From contig DASYDW010000122.1 of NCBI GenBank assembly GCA_036499395.1, forward strand, positions 248,001-312,000: a stretch of 64,000 nt of DNA. The letters run 5' to 3'. The translations under genes were made by a program, and so were the position numbers. This DNA is from Pirellulales bacterium. GTDB taxonomy: Bacteria; Planctomycetota; Planctomycetia; Pirellulales; JACPPG01. The notes below the pieces were generated by a model. It did no database searches and had not been told where the DNA came from. It worked only from the letters and a program-made list of their open reading frames with translations. Below, one piece after another: positions 55,098 through 64,000 of the stretch (position 1 is the first letter of the stretch; each line of letters opens with the position of its first letter).

Positions 55098-56582
55098 TCA
55101 CTCGACGCGCCCAAACTGCGCCCTATCGGCAGCGGTTAAACGCCTGCGAACGATCCCGTAGTAATAGAGCATCGCTGCCGCCAGGATCGTTACGTACCAG
55201 ACGCTAAGCCAACGCTCGAACAGATTATCGGCGCCTGCCAGATTGTAATTGCCGTAGAGCATCATTAGCAGGGCTAACGTGGCAAGCAGCATGGCGACCG
55301 CCGGCAGCAATGGATAAAACGGCGTCCGATAAGGGCGCGGCAAATCGGGCTCGTGCCGCCGCAGTGCAAAGAGCGCCGTCATCGAAATGATATAGAGTGT
55401 CACGGCGGCGAGCGCGCTCATCGTGATCAAGCCGGCGGTGTCGAGAAAATAGATCGACACGACGCCAATCGCAAAGTTCAAAGCCAGCGCATTGACAGGC
55501 GTGCCGGTCCGCGGATGCGCCCTGCCCAATACATGCGGCAGAAAGCCGACGCGACCCATGTCGAACAGTGCTCGGCCTGCGACCAGCACGATGCCGTTGA
55601 ACGAGGCAATAAATCCCAACAGGCCAATGCCCACCAGTGCGTGAAATAACTTCGACTCGGGCGAGATGACCTGTGAGGCCGCCAGCAGCAGCGGGTTATC
55701 GGCGGGCGTGGCATCCCTGCCGATTGCGAGAAGGCCACTGTCATTGATGCTGAGATGATGATCTTCATAAACGGCGCGCTCCCAACCCCCAACGCCCACG
55801 CTCCCGCCCAGGACAATTCCTCCCAGCAACACGAGTGTCAGAATTGCGAAGCCGAAGCCCAATGCAACGTCGCGCTGCGGATTGCGAGCTTCTTCGGCGG
55901 CATTGGCGACACCTTCGATCGCGACATAAAACCACACAGCGAAGGGAATCGCGGCCAGGATGCCTCCTGCGCCCTGCGGAAACGCGTTGGCGGTGTAGTT
56001 CGCTAACTGGAAATGGGGCAGGGCGATGCCGGCGAATAACGCGATTCCGGCCACGGCCATCACGGTGACAAACAGCTCGAACGCTGCTGCCTGACGCACG
56101 CCCCACATGTTCAGAGCAGTGAAGGCCAAATAGGCGACCAATGCTGTGTGTCGTCGATCGAAGTCGGGAAACCATTGGTTCACGTAAGTACCGATAGCCA
56201 TCGCGATCGCTGGCGGGGCGAAGAGGAACTCGATCGCCTGCGCGGTTCCCCCCAGGAAGCCGACCGCCGTTCCCAACCCACGCGTGGCGTATACGAACAC
56301 GCCGCCCGCCCGAGGAATCGCGCACGCCATTTCGGTGTAGCTGAAGACAAAGGCGACGGCCATCGTGCTCATTAGCAGAAAGGCGATCAGCAGTCCGCCG
56401 CTACCGCCGGCGGCAAGCCCCAGATTCCAGCCAAAATAGTCGCCCGAGATCACGTAACCGACGCCCAAACCCCACAGAGTGACCGGTCCAAGCGTCTTTC
56501 GTAAATGTGCCGGCCCGTCGGAAGGTGTGGTATGCGAAGCGGGCGACGAGGAATGTTGAGACATCAAGGACGTGTGAGCCAA
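55098..56582 (-). CDS. eat: Ethanolamine permease (APC superfamily)
   Basis: A 494-residue transporter with about twelve hydrophobic segments. GLGVGYVISGDYFGWNLGLAAGG in its first part and ACAIPRAGGVFVYATRGLG are typical of the ethanolamine permease group of the APC superfamily. VAIEGVANAAEEARNPQRD is the helix-6 region. Together with eutBC on the same strand it completes an uptake-and-lysis pathway for ethanolamine. The first 25 residues are Ser- and His-rich; an ATG at 56564 is an alternative start. Confidence 0.93.
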   Translation of the reverse strand: MAHTSLMSQHSSSPASHTTPSDGPAHLRKTLGPVTLWGLGVGYVISGDYFGWNLGLAAGGSGGLLIAFLLMSTMAVAFVFSYTEMACAIPRAGGVFVYATRGLGTAVGFLGGTAQAIEFLFAPPAIAMAIGTYVNQWFPDFDRRHTALVAYLAFTALNMWGVRQAAAFELFVTVMAVAGIALFAGIALPHFQLANYTANAFPQGAGGILAAIPFAVWFYVAIEGVANAAEEARNPQRDVALGFGFAILTLVLLGGIVLGGSVGVGGWERAVYEDHHLSINDSGLLAIGRDATPADNPLLLAASQVISPESKLFHALVGIGLLGFIASFNGIVLVAGRALFDMGRVGFLPHVLGRAHPRTGTPVNALALNFAIGVVSIYFLDTAGLITMSALAAVTLYIISMTALFALRRHEPDLPRPYRTPFYPLLPAVAMLLATLALLMMLYGNYNLAGADNLFERWLSVWYVTILAAAMLYYYGIVRRRLTAADRAQFGRVE

Positions 56583-57275
56583 TGAATGGGGCGATTTCGG
56601 AGCGACAAAGTCGACGCACGTTCAGTTGTGGAACTTGGCCGCGCGGCCAACAGGGGAGAGAAAAGGTATCTATGCTAATAAATGCGCTACGAGGCTGATC
56701 AAATGTATTAAATAACGGCTGCGCCACCGTTCTTGTGCTTATATGCCACTACAAATATGTAGTTTGTTAATCAGCAAGTATTTCAAAGATTCTGGTTGAC
56801 TTTGCCATGCCGCGGCCGCTATGCTCCGGGCATGGCAGGGGAAGAGGCGCCCCGCCGACAAATGAGCGCTGGGCACGCTAGTGTAGCGGAAATCTCGATA
56901 GCGGTATCGACGCGCGGCTAGGCGCGACGGTGACCGTTTCTTTTAGTGCGGTTGGCTTTGATCGTGGCCCTTATGGCCGCATCTTTGTCTCCGCATATCC
57001 CTTGGCGTCGCGAGCTTTTGTGGCTGCGACGTTTCTCAGGAACATTTTATTTTCACGATCATGTCTACGTTGTTTTTCGTTTCGATCATCGTTTTTATCG
57101 TCGCGCAGCGGCATTTCTATGCGCTGCTGCGCAGGTTGGCCTCCGGCAGAACTTTCGACTCGACGGGTTTCGACTCGAATAGTTTTATCCGGCAGCGAGG
57201 GAATCGCGGAGTGCTTGATTCCGCGGTTCATGGCCGACGTTTCGGAACAGTTAATATTATTGAGGTACAGCAATC
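56583..57275. other. Long AT-richer intergenic region upstream of the pentapeptide-repeat gene
   Basis: A 693-bp gap with no recognised gene. Short frames inside (for example 57061-57414 on the plus strand) overlap each other and lack family features. A candidate promoter lies at 56796-56825. CGCGC/GCGCG near 56910 forms a weak hairpin. Confidence 0.4.
56796..56825 (+). promoter_or_regulatory. Candidate sigma-70 promoter
   Basis: TTGACT (56796-56801) and TATGCT (56820-56825) are spaced by 18 nt; they match consensus at five and four positions. It lies about 450 bp upstream of the pentapeptide-repeat gene and would give it a long leader. Confidence 0.3.
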
Positions 57276-60200
57276 ATGTCGTTCTTATTCTCCGTCTGCG
57301 CATTGCGCTGCACGGCCGTTCTGGCCGGTAGCGTGGCTCTGGCGTCCGGACTTGTTTTCTTGGGCAATACCGCGCGTGCCGACATTTATGACCTGCAGAC
57401 TGGACAGCCGATAGCCGGTACGGCCGGCATTGCACCTGGTCCGGGCATAGATTTGTCGAATTGGAATTCGGCGGGGCACGAACTGCCGTATGCGAATTTC
57501 GGCAACGGCGGCGCAGGCGGACTTGACCTGACCGCGGCCAAGTTCGATGGCAGTTGGTTGGACGGAGCGAGTTTTTACGGGTCCCTCGTGCCGACGGCTA
57601 GTTTCATAAATGCTCGACTGACCGCCGCGGACTTTAGCTTTGCTGATGCCAGCGGTGCAGACTTTTCACGAGCTGACCTCAGCGGAGCGGCCTTCGACTA
57701 CACGACGTTGATGGGGTCCAATCTTACCGGTGCCACGATTACGGGGGCCAATTTCTCACATTCCGACATTTCGGCAGCCCAACTATATGCGACTGCGAAT
57801 TACTCGGTCCATGACTTGCACGGACTCGATCTCACGGCTGCAAATCTGGGTGGTGCTAATTTATCCGACCAGGATTTAAGCAATTCGACGTTTCGCTTTG
57901 CGACATTAACCGGTGCCGACCTGTCAGGCGCTGTCGTCCAAGGAGCAAATTTCGACGCTAGCAACCTCGCGATTGCCCAGCTCACGTCGACGGCCAGCTA
58001 CCAGAGTCACGACTTGCGTGGCATCTCCTTAGCTGGCATCAACCTCAACGGGATTAGCTTTGCAGCGCAGGATCTGGCCGGCGCTTCGCTCGCACTGGCC
58101 TCGCTCCGCGCGGCTGACTTTACGGGCGCGAACCTTACGGGTGCCCGCATTCAAGAAGCCGATCTTCGTAACGTCAATATCACCGCCTCCCAGATGTACT
58201 CCACGCTCGACTACCAGAATCATGACCTCTACCGCACGCAATTCGGCGGAGACAACCTACAAGGCTGGAATCTATCGGGGCAGAATCTTATCGGCGCTGA
58301 TTTCACAGGCGCTACGGTGAAGGGTGTCGACTTTACGAATGCCAATTTGACAACCGCGGGACTGGACTCGCTGGATATGTCCAACGTAAATCTAACGGGG
58401 GCGAGCGTGCGTGCGGCAGACTTCAGCAACTCATTACTAACGGCTCAGCAATTTTACGGGACGACAACCTATCAAAATGGCGATCTAGGCAACATCAATT
58501 TTACAAATGACGATCTCAGTGGCTGGGACTTTCGCGGCACAATTCTCTCGACAGCCACGCTGACGGGGGCAACGCTCGTCGGCACCAATCTGTCGGCACA
58601 GAACTTCGCGAACGTGGCGTTTCCGGGCGTGAACTTTAGCGGCGCCATTCTGGAAAGCGTTAATTTCCAGGGGGCGAATCTCTCTGGGGAAAAACTAGTT
58701 GCCGCTGATGCACGTCAGGCGAGATTTAACAACGCCAACCTAAATGATGCTGACCTGCACCAGGCGACCTTGCAGAGTGCGAGCATTCAAGGCGCCAACC
58801 TGACTAGCGCCGACTTGCACCTGGCGAACTTGCAAAACGCTAATCTTCAAGGCGCCAACCTGGTCGGCGCGAATCTCTCCCAGGCAAATCTGATAGTTGC
58901 GAACTTCACGGGGGCCTCGCTGGCTGACGCCAACATGACGGGCGCCACGGTCAGCGGCACACATTTCAGCGGCGCTCTCGGCGTCACCGCTCAACAGATT
59001 TACTCAACTGCTAGCTATCAGAGCAAGGATATGTCATACGTCGATTTCCGTGGTAACGATCTTTCCGGCTGGAGCTTTGCGGGCCAGACCTTGACGCAAG
59101 CCGATCTACGCACAGCGCTGATGACGAACGTGAACTTCTCAAATGCCAATCTCTCCAGTGCGCTGCTGAATGGCGCCACGCTGGCGGGCGCAAACTTCGC
59201 CGCCGCAAACATCACGGGATCCACGACTGCCTTCGTCCCACGGCTCACCGATTTTTCAAACGCCGTTGGCTTCACGAAGGAACAACTCTATTCAACCACC
59301 AGTTATCAGAATCATGACCTGTCGTTAATTCGTTTTAGCGCGCTAGATCTCTCGGGATGGAACCTGGCGGGGCAAAAACTCGCCGGATCAGATCTGTCGC
59401 AGGCAAATCTTGCCGCCGCCGACCTCTCGGGCGCGAACATCGCCAATGCTGAACTGGGATTAACTAACCTCACAAATGTCCAACTCTATTCGACCGCCAG
59501 CTATCAGCAGAGAGCACTAACTGCTATTGGCCTCTCCGGCGACAATCTCACAAACTGGAATTTGACGAATCAAGATCTGACGAGTGCGAATTTAGGCAAT
59601 GCCAATTTGACCGGCGCCAACCTGCAAGGAGCCGTCGTTCATTCCGCAAATTTTTCTGGTTCGAACGTCACAGCGGAACAGTTCTATTCGACAGCCAACT
59701 ACCAAAACCACGACCTGACCGGTATCCAATTCTGGGGAAGTAATCTCAGCAATTGGACTTTGACGGGGCAAGATCTGGTGACGACGAATTTCCAGAACGC
59801 TCTGCTCTCCGGTGTCGACTTTACGAATTCAACCATTGCGTACAATCCGTTTGTGTCACAGTTTCTTAGGTCCGGCGCGATTTTTGACGGTTCGACGGGG
59901 TTCACACAGCAGCAGTTGTATTCGACCGGCAGTTACCAGAGCGGGAACCTACAGGGGGTCAGTCTGGGCGATTTGAATTTGAGCGGTTGGAATTTTACGG
60001 GACAAAGTCTCGTCTCTGCGAACCTCGCTGGCGCAAATCTGAGCGGGGCAAACTTCGCCGATGCAGATCTGACTCTGGCTCGGTTGCCTTACTCGTGGCA
60101 GAACGAGGCGCTTCTTCATAATACGATCATGCCCAACGGTACGATTGGTGTTCTTGCGCTCGGGCCTGGGGAATCTCTTGCCATCAATAACACGCCAGTT

Positions 60201-60638
60201 CCGTACTTTGCGGGTCCCTTTGACGTTGAGGTCCAACAAGCTTTGACGATGGATCCGACAAGTTCGCTGCGCATGTTGCTGTGGAGTCCCGAATTAACCA
60301 GACGTATTTATGTTGACTTCGGGGTTCATGCACAACTGGCGGGAACGCTCGACCTTGAGTTCGTATCGGGAGTCGGCCCTGCTTCGATGGTCGGCCAGTC
60401 GTTTCAGCTTTTCGCTTGGAATGGTGCCTTGGCGGCAGGGCAGCATTTTGATCGCATTGAAACGACTCCCGGCTATGTCTGGGACACCAGCCAGTTGTAC
60501 ACGACCGGCTTCGTGACGCTGACCGCGGTGCCTGAGCCGGGAAGCTTGTTGTTGGCGAGCTTGGCCTGCGCGGGTGTCGGGATGGCTCACGCGCGCCAGC
60601 GCGTTTCCAAGAAGATCGCGAGCGCCACGGTCAGCTGA
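57276..60638 (+). CDS. Large exported pentapeptide-repeat protein with PEP-CTERM anchor
   Basis: The 1120-residue protein begins with a signal peptide (hydrophobic 11-32, cleavage near ARAD). Residues about 80-940 consist of A(D/N)LxxA-type pentapeptide repeats, which fold as a right-handed quadrilateral beta helix. A second-order unit is visible: a linker like QLYSTASYQNHDL recurs nine times about every 65-95 residues and is followed each time by LSGWNLTGQDL-like text. Residues about 945-1085 form a beta-rich non-repeat domain. The end is a PEP-CTERM tail: VPEPGS, a hydrophobic stretch, then ARQR and a basic end. It is probably a long surface fibre. Confidence 0.95.
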   Translation: MSFLFSVCALRCTAVLAGSVALASGLVFLGNTARADIYDLQTGQPIAGTAGIAPGPGIDLSNWNSAGHELPYANFGNGGAGGLDLTAAKFDGSWLDGASFYGSLVPTASFINARLTAADFSFADASGADFSRADLSGAAFDYTTLMGSNLTGATITGANFSHSDISAAQLYATANYSVHDLHGLDLTAANLGGANLSDQDLSNSTFRFATLTGADLSGAVVQGANFDASNLAIAQLTSTASYQSHDLRGISLAGINLNGISFAAQDLAGASLALASLRAADFTGANLTGARIQEADLRNVNITASQMYSTLDYQNHDLYRTQFGGDNLQGWNLSGQNLIGADFTGATVKGVDFTNANLTTAGLDSLDMSNVNLTGASVRAADFSNSLLTAQQFYGTTTYQNGDLGNINFTNDDLSGWDFRGTILSTATLTGATLVGTNLSAQNFANVAFPGVNFSGAILESVNFQGANLSGEKLVAADARQARFNNANLNDADLHQATLQSASIQGANLTSADLHLANLQNANLQGANLVGANLSQANLIVANFTGASLADANMTGATVSGTHFSGALGVTAQQIYSTASYQSKDMSYVDFRGNDLSGWSFAGQTLTQADLRTALMTNVNFSNANLSSALLNGATLAGANFAAANITGSTTAFVPRLTDFSNAVGFTKEQLYSTTSYQNHDLSLIRFSALDLSGWNLAGQKLAGSDLSQANLAAADLSGANIANAELGLTNLTNVQLYSTASYQQRALTAIGLSGDNLTNWNLTNQDLTSANLGNANLTGANLQGAVVHSANFSGSNVTAEQFYSTANYQNHDLTGIQFWGSNLSNWTLTGQDLVTTNFQNALLSGVDFTNSTIAYNPFVSQFLRSGAIFDGSTGFTQQQLYSTGSYQSGNLQGVSLGDLNLSGWNFTGQSLVSANLAGANLSGANFADADLTLARLPYSWQNEALLHNTIMPNGTIGVLALGPGESLAINNTPVPYFAGPFDVEVQQALTMDPTSSLRMLLWSPELTRRIYVDFGVHAQLAGTLDLEFVSGVGPASMVGQSFQLFAWNGALAAGQHFDRIETTPGYVWDTSQLYTTGFVTLTAVPEPGSLLLASLACAGVGMAHARQRVSKKIASATVS
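57780..59950 (+). repeat. Second-order repeat inside the pentapeptide-repeat gene
   Basis: A YST-x-x-YQ-x-x-DL linker occurs near residues 169, 234, 305, 389, 571, 667, 733, 798 and 877. Spacings are about 65, 71, 84, 182, 96, 66, 65 and 79, mostly close to multiples of five, as expected when whole pentapeptides are gained or lost. The 182-residue block probably hides one worn copy. Confidence 0.85.
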
Positions 60639-60815
60639 GAGAGCGCGAGCGAAAACACGACGAGCCGCCCGGCGGAGAGTTGGCTATTGTTCTTACCAAT
60701 ATCCCGGGTGGTTTCTCGCGATTGTTCTGTGGAATCGCAATCGCTGCTTTGATTGACTTCAAGAGAGTCAACGATGCGGCGAGTCGCCCAAAAAAACAGA
60801 ACTAGCGGGAACGGA

Positions 60816-60865
60816 CGCATGCGGCGAAAGGGGCAGATCCCCGCATGCGGTCGTCGTTGTTTTTT
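60816..60865 (+). terminator. Possible terminator of the pentapeptide-repeat gene
   Basis: CGCATGCGG (60816-60824) pairs with CCGCATGCG (60841-60849), with a GGGG-CAGAT-CCCC alternative inside. A run of six T residues lies about 10 nt later (60860-60865), further than usual. Confidence 0.4.
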
Positions 60866-60951
60866 GAGCGAAACGCACTGCGTTAAGCAGTGGGTACAGC
60901 ATGGGCATGAAGAGCTTGCCCGGACGAGCCGTGCTCCAAGACGATAGCTAC

Positions 60952-60994
60952 AAAAAAAGTGCAGAGCCGTCAACCAACCGGTTGACGGCTCTGC
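60952..60994 (-). terminator. Strong intrinsic terminator of rpoD
   Basis: GCAGAGCCGTCAACC (60961-60975) pairs perfectly over 15 bp with 60980-60994; the loop is AACC. Read on the minus strand the stem is followed by seven T residues (60952-60958 on the plus strand are A). It ends transcripts 102 bp after the rpoD stop. Confidence 0.9.
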
Positions 60995-61095
60995 GCACAA
61001 GCCCTCGGCCTCTCTCTCTGCTCGGGGGCAACGTCTCGGTAGTGGCGACGTGACGAGCGCACATCGCGGATAATTGTCGAAACTTAAGAAAGTTC

Positions 61096-62763
<1,668 letters not shown>

Positions 62764-63168
62764 GGTGCATTCCTTCTAGGAGTCGCCAGGGACGTGCTGA
62801 ATAGCGTCGAGAGAGAGGTGACGTGCCGCATGGGGGCGAGTGGCCAAGAAGCACTCGAAATGCCAAAGAACATGGCATCTGGCGGCTGACTTGCTCCAAG
62901 TCATTATTCGGACGGGACTAACGAATCGTCCAGGGCCTCGGCCGTGGGCGTCTGGCTCGCGATCGTGATGACCGGCGGCATCATTTGGCGCTGATCGCCA
63001 GTTGCCTTTTTGAAACGCGAACGCTCGCCGTGGCCGGTTGTAGGACCCAGCGCCTGCCGGCCGATCCGATGGCTTTGCCCTCTCCCCGGGGCTGCTATGA
63101 TGCATGGCTTGCCGCAATCAGCCGGCCGATTTGGTCCCCTTTTCACTGATTCCGAGAACGCCATCGCA
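62764..63168. other. Intergenic region between divergent rpoD and carboxyltransferase genes
   Basis: A 405-bp gap that should hold both promoters. The AAGGAA of rpoD lies at its left end. The minus-strand frames through it (to 63506) continue into the carboxyltransferase gene and are shadows. No strong promoter or dyad was picked out. Confidence 0.35.
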
Positions 63169-64000
63169 ATGCCTCCCACGCTTCCCGGAGATACGACAAC
63201 CCTGGCCGAGTTGACCGCCGAGTTTCGCAAGCAGGAAGCGGATATCGCTCTGGGCGGCGGGCGAAAAGCGATCGCCCGACAGCACGAAAAGGGGCGGCTC
63301 ACGGCCCGCGAGCGCATCGAAAAACTCATCGACCCGGACACTCGGTTTTTTGAAATCGGGCTGTGGGCCGCGTGGGAGATGTATACCGAATGGGGCGGTG
63401 CCCCCTCGGCCGGCGTCGTTTGCGGTGTCGGCACGGTCGCTGGACGCCGGCATATGATCATCGCCAACGACGCCACGGTGAAGGCCGGCGCGTTCTTTCC
63501 GGCCACAGCTAAGAAAGTGCTGCGGGCCCAGCGTGTGGCGTTTCAGAATCGTTTGCCGCTGGTCTACCTGGTAGACTCGGCCGGTGTGTTCTTGCCACTG
63601 CAGGAAGACGTCTTTCCGGATGAAGACGATTTCGGGCGCATCTTTCGCAATAACGCCGTGATGTCCGCGGCCGGCTTGGGGCAGATCTCGGCGATCATGG
63701 GCAACTGCGTCGCTGGCGGAGGCTATCTGCCGGTCCTGTGCGACAAGCTGCTGATGACCGAAGGATCGGGATTGTACCTGGCCGGGCCGGCGCTCGTGCG
63801 CAGTGCCATCGGCCAAACCGTCGATAGCGAGGCGTTAGGGGGCGCGAAGATGCACGCCCAGGTAAGCGGCACGATCGACTACCGCGACCCCGACGATCCG
63901 ACATGCTTGGATCGTTTGCGACGACTGGTCTCCGTGGTGCATGCGGACCCCATTGTGCCGCCTGCCCCTTTCACTCGACACGAACCGTTGCCGCCGGCGC
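63169..64000 (+). CDS. Acyl-CoA carboxylase carboxyltransferase subunit (partial, runs off the right edge)
   Basis: The beta subunit of a biotin-dependent acyl-CoA carboxylase, which carboxylates methylcrotonyl-, propionyl- or a related CoA. The 277 residues present start at the ATG at 63169. They contain GGRKAIARQHEKGRLTARER, IANDATVKAGAFFPATAKK, LVDSAGVFLPLQEDVFPDED and GNCVAGGGYLPVL, all close to the methylcrotonyl-CoA carboxylase beta subunit. GRIFRNNAVMSAAGLGQI sits at the oxyanion region. Substrate choice needs the missing C-terminal half and the alpha subunit. It is divergent from rpoD. Confidence 0.94.
   Translation, partial: MPPTLPGDTTTLAELTAEFRKQEADIALGGGRKAIARQHEKGRLTARERIEKLIDPDTRFFEIGLWAAWEMYTEWGGAPSAGVVCGVGTVAGRRHMIIANDATVKAGAFFPATAKKVLRAQRVAFQNRLPLVYLVDSAGVFLPLQEDVFPDEDDFGRIFRNNAVMSAAGLGQISAIMGNCVAGGGYLPVLCDKLLMTEGSGLYLAGPALVRSAIGQTVDSEALGGAKMHAQVSGTIDYRDPDDPTCLDRLRRLVSVVHADPIVPPAPFTRHEPLPPA

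Larger units (their letters stand above)
60639..61095. other. Intergenic region between convergent pentapeptide-repeat and rpoD genes
   Basis: A 457-bp gap with two terminator-like hairpins, one for each convergent gene. No ORF with family features was seen. Confidence 0.4.

Noticed and set aside
57061-57414. A plus-strand frame (MSTLFFVSIIV...) ahead of the pentapeptide gene
   Set aside because: It starts with a hydrophobic stretch but overlaps the pentapeptide gene in another frame, lacks a ribosome binding site and continues into an implausible basic tail.
57780-59950. Regular repeats resembling a CRISPR array or satellite DNA
   Set aside because: They are imperfect, in frame and protein-level (pentapeptide and linker) repeats within one gene.

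Overview
The window looks like a chromosomal segment of a planctomycete, probably of the Pirellulales type. No rRNA gene is present, so this rests on gene content and style. There is a reduced division and cell-wall cluster with no ftsW, murD, ftsA or ftsZ. There are also two exported proteins with a C-terminal PEP-CTERM anchor, two proteins with the planctomycete N-terminal 'LE.R.LL' signature, a caspase-like protease, a stand-alone HTH-EIIA protein and a high-GC genome with many GTG/TTG starts. No tRNA, rRNA, CRISPR array, insertion sequence or prophage was recognised. The genes read as vertically inherited housekeeping and transport functions with a few lineage-specific exported proteins between them.

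Region 1-11.3 kb: a minus-strand HTH/EIIA gene overlaps a partial gene at the left edge. The plus-strand peptidoglycan cluster follows: murE, murF, mraY, murG, murC, murB, ddl, ftsQ. Together they make UDP-MurNAc-pentapeptide (MurE carries the DNPR motif typical of meso-diaminopimelate ligases) and lipid II. Between murF and mraY lies a compact, highly structured 240-nt element that ends in a strong intrinsic terminator 11 nt before the mraY start. I consider it the most interesting non-coding signal in the window. csrA sits where ftsA/ftsZ would be in many bacteria.

Region 11.9-24.9 kb: an aminotransferase and an isochorismatase-like hydrolase, hslV and hslU (split by an opposing PEP-CTERM gene), an exported LEPR-type protein, tsaE-thiL, an HtrA protease, a caspase with EF-hand and paired Tudor-like repeats, and a di-haem cytochrome.

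Region 25.3-31.2 kb: an acyl-CoA mutase large subunit with isobutyryl-CoA-type active-site residues, divergent from a short MeaB-like GTPase and nadC. A candidate small RNA, rpsU and a sigma-54 activator follow. Region 31.8-45.3 kb: an amino-acid permease, YqgE, a MORN-like repeat protein, an esterase-like hydrolase, a secretin-like protein, a divergent PAP2 protein, a Tat-exported amine oxidase and a nucleoside salvage set (CNT permease, cdd, punA, deoC).

Region 45.4-64 kb: BrkB/YihY and two tandem AI-2E-type permeases ahead of glgX. Then an ethanolamine set without microcompartment genes (eutB, eutC, permease), a 1120-residue pentapeptide-repeat protein with a second-order repeat, the primary sigma factor rpoD with its terminator and, running off the right edge, an acyl-CoA carboxylase carboxyltransferase.
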